From Anaerolineales bacterium (GTDB lineage Bacteria; Chloroflexota; Anaerolineae; Anaerolineales; Villigracilaceae), in the NCBI GenBank assembly GCA_013360875.1, contig JABWAU010000025.1, forward strand, positions 1-37,002: 37,002 nt of DNA, in the 5' to 3' direction. The position numbers and the translations under genes were made by a program. Below, piece after piece: positions 26,258 to 34,182 of this stretch (position 1 is the first letter of the stretch; every line of letters begins with the position of its first letter). Below the pieces are notes generated by a model. It had not been told where the DNA came from. It was given only the letters and a program-made list of their open reading frames with translations, and did no database searches.

Positions 26258-26292
26258 AACTATCGGGCGGTGTCCCTCCCTTCACCACCCAT

Positions 26293-26309
26293 CAATTACC
26301 ATTTACCAA

Positions 26310-26313
<4 letters not shown>
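26293..26313. repeat. Heptamer array covering the kbl stop codon
   Basis: Units CAATTAC, CATTTAC and CAATTAC are contiguous. The last unit contains the stop codon of the kbl gene, so the array marks the end of that gene. Confidence 0.6.
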
Positions 26314-27494
<1,181 letters not shown>

Positions 27495-27506
27495 GTGACC
27501 TCCTGA

Positions 27507-27538
27507 CGAGAGACTAGAGAATTAGAGATTGGAGAATT
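27507..27538. repeat. Octamer array upstream of kbl
   Basis: Degenerate octamers GACTAGAG, AATTAGAG, ATTGGAGA and ATTGATCG lie in the kbl leader. They share the phase of eight seen at 29281-29383. Confidence 0.5.
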
Positions 27539-27564
27539 GATCGTTTTGTAATTGGTACGTAACT

Positions 27565-27570
27565 ATTATA
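27565..27570 (-). promoter_or_regulatory. -10 box TATAAT for kbl
   Basis: A consensus TATAAT on the minus strand lies about 70 bases before the kbl ATG, upstream of the octamer array, giving a leader that includes the array and the AGGAGG site. Confidence 0.45.
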
Positions 27571-27612
27571 GCGAGTACGAAATCAATGCCTGTCATCGTT
27601 TGAATGTGACAA

Positions 27613-29274
27613 TCATTCGTTTTTCGGATTTTCCACTTCGGCGAGCAGACCCAGTTCGGTCAACGCATCCATCACCTTTTGGATGGCTCCACCTTTGATG
27701 ACCGCCGTTGTGGGACTTAGCACTTCGCCCAAAAAACGCGCCGCCGTGGACTTTCGGCGCATCTCTTCCAGAACTTCGGGCTTGCTCACCTTCAAAATGA
27801 CCTGTGTCTGCACCCGAGCCTCTGTGCCATTTACTTCCCAGCGTTTGAGCGCCTTGACCAGCGAAGGTGGGACCTTGTTGTCCGTGTGTTTGACGAGCAG
27901 CGCCAGCAGATGCCCGGCTTTCAATCCCTGTTCTTTGGCTTTGGTCAGGGAGTTGGTTGTGACGCGATAACGATACACGTCGTCTTTCGGTTCATCCCAT
28001 TCGCAGAACCGCGAGATTTGATAACGCACAACTCGCGGCGCGTGGCGTGGAATGAAAATCCTCCCGCTCGAAGTCGCCGCAATCTTTCCACTTTCCACTT
28101 TCCCACCTGCAATTGACGAGGTTTTAAACGAAGTTGCCTCTGCCGCCCCCTCCGCCGCCGACAAATCCACCTGCCCCAGCCAGTGCAAAATATCGGTGAT
28201 GAAATACCTGACGAGCGCGCCGTCCACTTCATCCCAATACGCGAAGCCGCGCAGGTATTGCCCGTCGGAGGCGCGTTTGATGAACCATGAATCGTAATCG
28301 CCGGCGGGACGCTGGAAATCGGCGTATTTGGCTTTGATGTCACGGAGGAAGGCGTTGAGACTCCACCATTTCCCTTCAGGGATTTCATCGAGCAGGTTGA
28401 GGAGGAACTCGCGCGTTTCGAGCGGCTGGTTCGTCCATTCACCCTCGCAGATTATTCCCGGCATGAGTTTGAGTTCGTTGAAGGAGTCGCTTTCGAGCCA
28501 TGCGTCTTGCAGCATTTTCAGGGCATCTGCGCGGGAGGCTTCGAGGAATATTTTCACGGCATCGGCTTGTATACTATTTTTCCTGATAAGTTTGGCGGAG
28601 GTGAGCAGGTTTTGGAGTCTGTGAGCTTGCCCCCGTAACGACGTCAGCACGCTGGCTGAGTCCAAACTCATGCCCATGCGCAACGCGGCGAGCATGGTGG
28701 TTGCGTCGTCGAGGATGTGATCGTTTGCGAGCATCTCCCGTCCCTTTTCGCCGGGGGAGGCGGGACGACCGAGCGGCTCGGAAACAACCATTCCATCCTC
28801 CATCTTCTTTCCACTTTTTTCCACCTTCTCTTCTTCACGCATTTCACGGTTCAAAAGAGATAGCAGGTCATCTGGAATGTAGGCGAATTCCTGTGGTCCT
28901 TTTTCCGTATCGAAGAAGGCTCTGGCGAGCAGGCCGCGATAATACAATATCTCCGTTGCAGAGGCTGGCTTGAGGTACAGTTTTTCGCGGTCGCGTTTGC
29001 CCGCGCCGGCTTCACGGATTTCGCCGTGTTTGCGCGTGAACGTGCCCCAGGGGATTCGTCCGCCGGCGTGGACGAGGGTGGCAAGGGCGGAATCCGCTTC
29101 GGGGGGGAGGGAATCAATTAGTTCAGCGAGCAGGTCCGGGTCGAGGAGCGAAGCGCAGAGTTCCTCCAACGCCCCTTCCGCTTTGGGAGAGTCCAATTCG
29201 AGTCCCCATAGTTCCGCAACGATGCGGAGGTGTCCGATGTCTTGTTTGAGGAGGGAGTGAAAAAGGTCGGGCAT
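27613..29274 (-). CDS. Helicase-associated (XPB/Ssl2 N-terminal-like) protein
   Basis: A 553-residue protein without helicase motifs. The N-terminal part (LLDPDLLAELIDSLPPEADSALATLVHAGGRIPW) and the C-terminal part (ILKVSKPEVLEEMRRKSTAARFL, then LGEVLSPTTAVIKGGAIQKV) match a bacterial family annotated as helicase-associated, with a domain like the N-terminus of XPB/Ssl2. Such stand-alone proteins occur in Actinobacteria and Chloroflexota; the role may be DNA repair, but is not known. Two Lys/Glu/Ser-rich stretches without conservation, at about residues 150-165 and 385-400, come from short repeats in the DNA, one being an in-frame heptamer array (28084-28104). No Shine-Dalgarno sequence is seen before the ATG. 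Confidence 0.6.
   Translation of the reverse strand: MPDLFHSLLKQDIGHLRIVAELWGLELDSPKAEGALEELCASLLDPDLLAELIDSLPPEADSALATLVHAGGRIPWGTFTRKHGEIREAGAGKRDREKLYLKPASATEILYYRGLLARAFFDTEKGPQEFAYIPDDLLSLLNREMREEEKVEKSGKKMEDGMVVSEPLGRPASPGEKGREMLANDHILDDATTMLAALRMGMSLDSASVLTSLRGQAHRLQNLLTSAKLIRKNSIQADAVKIFLEASRADALKMLQDAWLESDSFNELKLMPGIICEGEWTNQPLETREFLLNLLDEIPEGKWWSLNAFLRDIKAKYADFQRPAGDYDSWFIKRASDGQYLRGFAYWDEVDGALVRYFITDILHWLGQVDLSAAEGAAEATSFKTSSIAGGKVESGKIAATSSGRIFIPRHAPRVVRYQISRFCEWDEPKDDVYRYRVTTNSLTKAKEQGLKAGHLLALLVKHTDNKVPPSLVKALKRWEVNGTEARVQTQVILKVSKPEVLEEMRRKSTAARFLGEVLSPTTAVIKGGAIQKVMDALTELGLLAEVENPKNE
28084..28104. repeat. In-frame heptamer array inside the helicase-associated gene
   Basis: Three contiguous units, CTTTCCA, CTTTCCA and CTTTCCC. 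On the minus strand they encode GKVESGK. Twenty-one bases keep the frame. Confidence 0.6.
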
Positions 29275-29280
29275 GGGTGA

Positions 29281-29383
29281 AGGTACACAAGTAAACAGGT
29301 CAACAAGTACGCATGTATTGTACCTGCCTGCCTGTCTGCGTGTCTACCTGTGTACTTGTCTACTTATATACCTGTCTACCCTC
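29281..29383. repeat. Octamer arrays in opposite orientation between two genes
   Basis: At 29287-29310 the units ACAAGTAA, ACAGGTCA and ACAAGTAC are seen. From about 29336 the units GTCTGCGT, GTCTACCT, GTGTACTT, GTCTACTT, ATATACCT and GTCTACCC follow, which are close to the reverse complement. The two arrays could fold on each other. The right array includes the stop codon of the lipid kinase fragment. Confidence 0.65.
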
Positions 29384-29654
29384 TTATCACTTTCAGTGCG
29401 TTCGGAAGAATCTCAAAAGAAACTTTGCGAATATCGGTGCCGGGACCGGAAAAGATCTCGCCGTCGGCGTGGATGTAAAGCGGGCGGTCGGCGGTGAGGG
29501 TGAACTTTTTGCATTTGTCCAGCGTGACCTGTTTGAAGCGCCCGTGCGTGCCTTTCATCACTTCGGGGACGATACGAAACATCATCGGTCTGCTGACGTC
29601 GGTGATCATGGCGTAGTCGAGGACGCCGTCGTCAATCCTCGCGTCCGGCGCGAG
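29376..29654 (-). pseudogene. Lipid kinase (DAGK/YegS-like) C-terminal fragment
   Basis: The last 92 codons of a diacylglycerol kinase-family protein: LAPDARIDDGVLDYAMITDV, then a helix EVMKGTHGRF, then LTADRPLYIHADGEIFSG and the final ILPNALKVI. This is the closing part of the C-terminal domain of bacterial lipid kinases, including the DGE motif. The N-terminal ATP-binding domain with GGDGT and the start of the second domain are absent; upstream the frame continues without a stop into a PIG-L deacetylase. The fragment belongs by style and position to the left-hand genome. It is most likely a normal gene cut by a misjoin, and not a decayed gene. Confidence 0.8.
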
Positions 29655-31538
29655 CAGGGTGGCCACAAGCGAATGCTTTCCCACCCCAAGGGAGGATGAG
29701 GGCTTCCATTCAAGTGGGACTGCCTCCTGAAGCATCTCACTCCCGGAAAGACTAAGGGTTTGCCGTTGGCCATCCGGAAAAGTCACGGCAACCGTGGCGT
29801 CTTTCGGCTCCCGAGCATGTCTCACCACCTCCAGGGAGAGTGAGGTCTCCGCGACTCGGTCCGCGCGCAAGAGCGGCGCGGCCGGATGGAAACGAAGCTC
29901 CCAGGCCGGCTCGATCTCCAAACGATATTCGCCCTCGACTCGGCCGTATCGGTCTGCTCGCTTGAGCAAGACCAAGCCTCTGAGGTTGGATGGCCAAGGT
30001 CGGAGCGCCCGGTAAAGCGACTGGGTGGCTGGAAGAGTGGGCGGCTCTTCGGGCGCCACCCCGACATGGAAGCGCCGAGTGTGTTTCTCGCCCGGGGCGA
30101 GGGTCGCCCGCGCGTCCGCCGCCCCTTCTTCTCGGATCCCTTCCACGGTCCACCCCACCGGGGCTTCAAGGCGTAGGGATTCAATCTCAACATCGATCTC
30201 CCCTCGATTCGAAACCTCCAGAATGACCTCGGACACCTCACCCGGCGTGGGGGACTTCCCCTCGTTCCGAATCTCCAAGCGAATGCCCCACAGGTCACCA
30301 AGGATTCGCTCCAATCGACGTTGCTTGTCGCCGATCGATTCCAGGGTCTCCAAGACCTGGCGCTGGTATCGCTCCATGTCTTCCGCCGACCAGAACTCTT
30401 TCTCACCGAGGACCGCTTCCGGAGGGAACCGTTCCCACTCGGTGGCGGAATCCACTTCAACGGCCCGCGCGGAGAGCGAGGCGATGGCCTCGGAGACACT
30501 CGCTTCCACCTTCAAGCGGTCCACGAGCAGGTTTGACAGCGCGAGCCGGAGAGCCGCGTTGAATTGCCGCTCAGACGCCGTTGCAGCCTCAGAAGGCCCT
30601 AAGTCCTTGAAGGGTGTAGCGCTTCCATCCAGCCACCAAGCCCCAGCCATCCCCTCAAAAAGGTCCCGCAGCTTCCCCTCAGGCCGATCTCCCACGACCA
30701 ATCGGAAAGCATTCACCGGGGATTGTTCGCGCGCGGCGTTGACCCGGCCCCAGACCCCTTTGATGCCTTGTGAGCGGTGCCGGTTAAGCGCCTCGGCGGC
30801 AATTTCCTGGAAAGTGAGTCCGCGAATCGGGTCCGGATCCGCGACCCGGATGGCAACATCGTAATCCTCCCCAGGCAGGCCCTCATGGTGGCGCGCCTGC
30901 TGGAAAAAACGCTCCACTCGCCAGGGGACAAGCCCCTCCTCCACAAGCTGGGCGGTGTAGGCCTCGGGAGAGGCCGCAAGTGGAATCGCCTCGGCGATGA
31001 GCTCCGCCATCGCTTGGTGGTTGCCATGCCCCGATCCCACCCGGTGATTGGTGATGACCACATGGGGGCGCTCCGTGCGGAGGACACGAACCAGCCTCTC
31101 CAGCGCTACCTCCCGCCGCCAGAACCGCCAGGTCTCCTCGATGGTCTTGGAGTATCCGAAGTCCTTCTGGTTCAGACAGTAGACCCGAGTGCCCAGGAGT
31201 TCAGCCGCGGCTAGAGTTTCCCTCGCGCGAATTGCCCCGAGCTCCTCGTAGAGCTCCGACCCTATCTCGTTCTGTCCCCCTTCCCCCCAATTCGCCAACA
31301 CAATGGAGGTTCGGACCCCGCGCCCACGGTTGTAGTAGGCCAAAGTCTCGCTGTCCTCGTCATCCGGGTGGGCAGCCACGCACATCAGGCGCGAGTCCGT
31401 CCCAGTCTCGAGCAGCTGCTGCCGGATTCCGGCCAGTCCTCGGTCGGGGAGCAGACGCGGGGCTTCCTGGCCCAAAGCGGCAGTGACCGCGAGGCAGAGG
31501 GCCAACAAACGCCCATATGCGGGCAAGAGGTTTTTCAT
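29376..31538 (-). CDS. PIG-L deacetylase with NEW3-like domain, fused at its end to a lipid kinase fragment
   Basis: The first about 628 residues are a secreted PIG-L (LmbE-like) deacetylase. A signal peptide (MKNLLPAYGRLLALCLAVTA, ending near ALGQE) is followed by the zinc and catalytic motif VAAHPDDEDSETLAYY (AHPDDE at about 56-61) and GSGHGNHQAMAELI with the second zinc His. A helical stretch follows, then a NEW3-like beta domain (about 430-510; SEVILEVSNRGEIDVEIESL). Such proteins remove acetyl groups from N-acetylated sugars; the substrate is unknown. The last 92 residues are from a lipid kinase and do not belong; the true PIG-L C-terminus is missing. The start could also be 31559; I prefer 31538 for the signal peptide. 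Confidence 0.75.
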   Translation of the reverse strand: MKNLLPAYGRLLALCLAVTAALGQEAPRLLPDRGLAGIRQQLLETGTDSRLMCVAAHPDDEDSETLAYYNRGRGVRTSIVLANWGEGGQNEIGSELYEELGAIRARETLAAAELLGTRVYCLNQKDFGYSKTIEETWRFWRREVALERLVRVLRTERPHVVITNHRVGSGHGNHQAMAELIAEAIPLAASPEAYTAQLVEEGLVPWRVERFFQQARHHEGLPGEDYDVAIRVADPDPIRGLTFQEIAAEALNRHRSQGIKGVWGRVNAAREQSPVNAFRLVVGDRPEGKLRDLFEGMAGAWWLDGSATPFKDLGPSEAATASERQFNAALRLALSNLLVDRLKVEASVSEAIASLSARAVEVDSATEWERFPPEAVLGEKEFWSAEDMERYQRQVLETLESIGDKQRRLERILGDLWGIRLEIRNEGKSPTPGEVSEVILEVSNRGEIDVEIESLRLEAPVGWTVEGIREEGAADARATLAPGEKHTRRFHVGVAPEEPPTLPATQSLYRALRPWPSNLRGLVLLKRADRYGRVEGEYRLEIEPAWELRFHPAAPLLRADRVAETSLSLEVVRHAREPKDATVAVTFPDGQRQTLSLSGSEMLQEAVPLEWKPSSSLGVGKHSLVATLLAPDARIDDGVLDYAMITDVSRPMMFRIVPEVMKGTHGRFKQVTLDKCKKFTLTADRPLYIHADGEIFSGPGTDIRKVSFEILPNALKVIRG
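29640..29660. other. Join between two apparently unrelated sequences
   Basis: Within about 20 bases, coding sequence changes from PIG-L protein (GKHSLVATL) to the lipid kinase end (PDARIDDGVLDY). Both families could share the residues LAP at this point, so a short sequence match may have caused the join. The exact base cannot be fixed by eye. Confidence 0.7.
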
Positions 31539-31570
31539 GGATCGTATGTTATCACACAACCGAGTTTCCC

Positions 31571-33196
31571 CTAATCCGGCTCCTCCACCCGAGAGAGCGC
31601 GCGGATCATCGCGGTGGTGGTCTCGCGTTCGTCCACCACCACCTCGGTCGCGCCCGCGGCGCGCAGGAGATTGGCGTTTCCCATGTAGCGGCAGCGCGCG
31701 AGAATCGGGGCCTTGGGGTTGAGCAACCGAACCGCCTTGATCACCTGAATCGCGATTGGGTCATCCGGCACGCAAACCACGATCAGCTCGCATTCATTCA
31801 CCTCCGCGCGACGGAGAATTTCCTCATTGCGAGCGTCGCCCGCGATGGTCCGGAACCCCTGTTGCGCGAAGGGGTGGAGGTTAACCGGGCTCATGTCGAT
31901 CAGGGCCATGTCGAACCCATCCACCTCGAGCTTCGAGAAGACCTTGCGGCCAATCGGACCGACCCCGATCACCACCGCGTCATGAATGTCCGGAGGCAGC
32001 GTTCGGACCGGGACATGTCCCTCACGGTCCTTCTCCTTCGACAGGGCGGTCCAACCCAATCCCACCTTGAGGAGTTGAGGGGTGACCACCAGGCTGCCGA
32101 TGGCCACGGCCAGGAACCACCCATAGGCGTCGGCGGACAGAATCCCCGAACGGACACCCTCCAGCGCCAGGACAAAGGAGAACTCGCCAAGCTGAGATAT
32201 CCCGAGACCCATTCCCAATCCGGCCTTCCAAGAAACCCCGGTGACTCGCATCGAGGCCGCCCCGACAAGGGTTTTGAGCGCCAGCGTGGCGATGAGCAAC
32301 GGCAGCAGCCCCCTCCATTCCCTGATGTAGATTCCCGGGTCGAGCAGCAATCCAAGGCTGATGAAGAACACCGCCGAAAAGGACTCCCGAAAGGGAAGCG
32401 CGAGGGCGTCAATCTGGCTCGTGAGCCGGTTGCCGCTCAGCACCATCCCGGCGAGGAAAGCCCCCAATGGGGGCGGCAGCCCCAAGAGGTGGGATACAAA
32501 CGCGGTCCCGGCGATCACGACCAGGGTGAAAAGGACCACCAACTCAGGGCTCTTGAAGTCCACAAGCATTCCCACCAGCCATCGCCCGACTGTCCAGCGC
32601 AACCCGAACACGGAGAGCACGAGGACCGCCGAGGTGACGAGCAGTTTGAGAAGCGCCATCGCGGCGGGAGCATCCCCGGCGCCGGCGAGCAGGGGGATGA
32701 AGAGCAGGAAGGGGACCATGGCGATGTCCTGAAAAACCACAATTCCCATCGCGCGGGTGCCATGCGGAGTCGCCACCTGTCCCCACTCCGCGAGCGCTTT
32801 GTAGACCAGGACGGTGGAACTGAACGAAAACGCCACCGCGAGAAGCAGCGCCGCGCTTGAGGGAAGCCCAAGCCACCTCAGGGTCGCGTAAGCCGGAATC
32901 GCGCACCCGACCGTGAAAACACTTCCGCCCACAAGGAGTGGGCGCAGGATTTTACCGAAGTCCTCAAGCGTGAACTCAAGTCCCACCGAAAAGAGCAGCA
33001 GCAGGACCCCCACGGTCGCGAAGGATTCGATCTGATTGGAATCATCGTGGACCCAACCGAGCGCGCCCGGTCCGATCAGCGCCCCGACCACCAGATATCC
33101 TACAAGCAGCGACACGCCGAGCCGTTTGCAGATCGCCCCGGCCGCGAAGCCCGCGAGTAGAATGACCAGAAGGTCCTTGATCCAGAGATGCTCCAT
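31571..33196 (-). CDS. CPA2-family cation/proton antiporter with TrkA-N domain (KefB-like)
   Basis: A 541-residue protein. About twelve membrane segments span residues 1-375, with the CPA2 marks LLVGYLVVGALIGPGALGWV, LLLFSVGLEFTLEDF, AFSFSSTVLVYK, MGIVVFQDIAMVPFLLF, PLGAFLAGMVLSGN and FFISLGLLLDP. A TrkA-N domain follows (about 400-520), with the nucleotide-binding loop VVIGVGPIGRKVF. These proteins exchange K+ or Na+ for protons and are gated by NAD(H) or a similar ligand. The start at 33196 (MEHLWIKDLL) begins at the first membrane segment; an upstream start at 33244 would add a charged tail. It lies between nrdR (82 bases before) and the PIG-L gene (32 bases after) on the same strand. Confidence 0.9.
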   Translation of the reverse strand: MEHLWIKDLLVILLAGFAAGAICKRLGVSLLVGYLVVGALIGPGALGWVHDDSNQIESFATVGVLLLLFSVGLEFTLEDFGKILRPLLVGGSVFTVGCAIPAYATLRWLGLPSSAALLLAVAFSFSSTVLVYKALAEWGQVATPHGTRAMGIVVFQDIAMVPFLLFIPLLAGAGDAPAAMALLKLLVTSAVLVLSVFGLRWTVGRWLVGMLVDFKSPELVVLFTLVVIAGTAFVSHLLGLPPPLGAFLAGMVLSGNRLTSQIDALALPFRESFSAVFFISLGLLLDPGIYIREWRGLLPLLIATLALKTLVGAASMRVTGVSWKAGLGMGLGISQLGEFSFVLALEGVRSGILSADAYGWFLAVAIGSLVVTPQLLKVGLGWTALSKEKDREGHVPVRTLPPDIHDAVVIGVGPIGRKVFSKLEVDGFDMALIDMSPVNLHPFAQQGFRTIAGDARNEEILRRAEVNECELIVVCVPDDPIAIQVIKAVRLLNPKAPILARCRYMGNANLLRAAGATEVVVDERETTTAMIRALSRVEEPD

Positions 33197-33277
33197 CGTG
33201 GCTGTCCCATCGTGGGGCGCTGCGCGCCGCAGCCCATGCGGCATCGGACGGTGAACCCGAATGAGCGCCCCGCGGAA

Positions 33278-33784
33278 TCACTTCCGGCCCCGTGTCCCCC
33301 TTCGCCCCTTGACCTCTTTCCGGATCCGTTGGGGATGCTCCAAGAGGCGTGAGAGCTCGGACATGAACTCGTTCACATCCTTGAACGAACGGTAAACCGA
33401 GGCGAAGCGGACATAGGCCACTTGGTCGAGGTGTCGCAAGGTCTCCATCACCAGCTCCCCGACCTTGTGGCTCTCCACCTCCTTCTCCGGCTGGCTGAAG
33501 ACCCACTGCTCAATGGACCCGGTCACCTCCTGGATCTTGTCCTCGCTGATGGGTCGTTTCTGGCACGCGGTGCGGATTCCGGCCGCGATCTTCTCTCGAT
33601 TGTAAGGCTCGCGCCGTCCGTCCTTCTTGATGATCATCAACGCGATCTCATCGACATGCTCATAGGTGGTGAAGCGACGGTGGCAGGCCAGGCATTCCCG
33701 GCGGCGTCGAATCGCGGAACCATCCGGCATCGAGCGGGAATCGATCACGTGGTCATTGTCGGCGGAGCAGTAAGGACAGCGCAT
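33278..33784 (-). CDS. nrdR: Transcriptional repressor NrdR
   Basis: A 168-residue regulator that represses ribonucleotide reductase genes according to ATP/dATP levels. The N-terminal zinc ribbon has MRCPYCSADNDHVIDSR and RRRECLACHRRFTTYE, giving the CxxC pairs. The ATP-cone follows (LMIIKKDGRREPYNREKIAAG, then VAYVRFASVYRSFKDV). The length is slightly above the usual 150 because of a basic tail. It is the first gene of the minus-strand run towards the antiporter and is divergent from rpmB, with which it shares an 85-base intergenic region. NrdR boxes were not identified. Confidence 0.96.
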   Translation of the reverse strand: MRCPYCSADNDHVIDSRSMPDGSAIRRRRECLACHRRFTTYEHVDEIALMIIKKDGRREPYNREKIAAGIRTACQKRPISEDKIQEVTGSIEQWVFSQPEKEVESHKVGELVMETLRHLDQVAYVRFASVYRSFKDVNEFMSELSRLLEHPQRIRKEVKGRRGTRGRK

Positions 33785-33800
33785 GGATGGTCAACAGGCC

Positions 33801-33829
33801 TTGAACAGGGGGCCTTCCCTCGGTATAGT
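33801..33829 (+). promoter_or_regulatory. Sigma70-type promoter of rpmB
   Basis: TTGAAC (33801-33806) and TATAGT (33824-33829) are separated by 17 bases. The leader before the rpmB ATG at 33870 is about 35 bases and contains a Shine-Dalgarno sequence. Confidence 0.75.
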
Positions 33830-33869
33830 CTCATGGATTCTAGCGACTTTGAGGAGTTTGAGGAGTATC

Positions 33870-34079
33870 ATGCCGAGAGTTTGCGCTCTGACCGGAAAGA
33901 AAGTCGTGGCGGGACGGAATGTCAGTCACGCTCACAATGTGACAAGTAGGCGGTTTAAGCCGAACCTTCAGAAGAAGCGAGTGATGATCAACGGCAAGAA
34001 GGTGCGCGTGCTGGTCAGCACGCGGGCTCTGCGTTCGCTCACTCGGGGCAAGACCAAGAATCTGAATCTCGACGTTTGA
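33870..34079 (+). CDS. rpmB: Ribosomal protein bL28
   Basis: A 69-residue basic protein of the large ribosomal subunit. It has the signature MPRVCALTGKKVVAGRNVSH and then RRFKPNLQKKRVMINGKKV. Cys5 is present but the paired second Cys of zinc-binding forms is not obvious. GAGGAG lies six bases before the ATG. It is monocistronic, with a good promoter upstream and a terminator downstream. rpmB is a single-copy housekeeping gene in most genomes, useful for placing this part of the window on a tree. Confidence 0.95.
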   Translation: MPRVCALTGKKVVAGRNVSHAHNVTSRRFKPNLQKKRVMINGKKVRVLVSTRALRSLTRGKTKNLNLDV

Positions 34080-34105
34080 CGTCTCTCTGAAACGGATTTA
34101 GGGGG

Positions 34106-34165
34106 ACAGGGCGGTTTCGCCTGGCCGGAAGCTCGGCCCGCGAGTCCGCCCTGTTTGTGTTTTGC
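34106..34165 (+). terminator. Terminator after rpmB
   Basis: ACAGGGCGG (34106-34114) pairs with CCGCCCTGT (34146-34154), followed by TTGTGTTTTG. The loop holds a smaller stem, GGCC...GGCC. Confidence 0.7.
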
Positions 34166-34182
34166 TTGGTCGGTTGCCGCGG

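Noticed and set aside
29376-31538. A genuine bifunctional PIG-L/lipid kinase enzyme
   Set aside because: Only the last part of the kinase C-terminal domain is present, without the ATP-binding domain, and the PIG-L part is secreted. A join artefact or breakpoint explains it better.
31517-32860. A 447-codon plus-strand frame antisense to the antiporter
   Set aside because: The product is a charged low-complexity sequence with no family match, while the opposite strand encodes a complete CPA2 antiporter.
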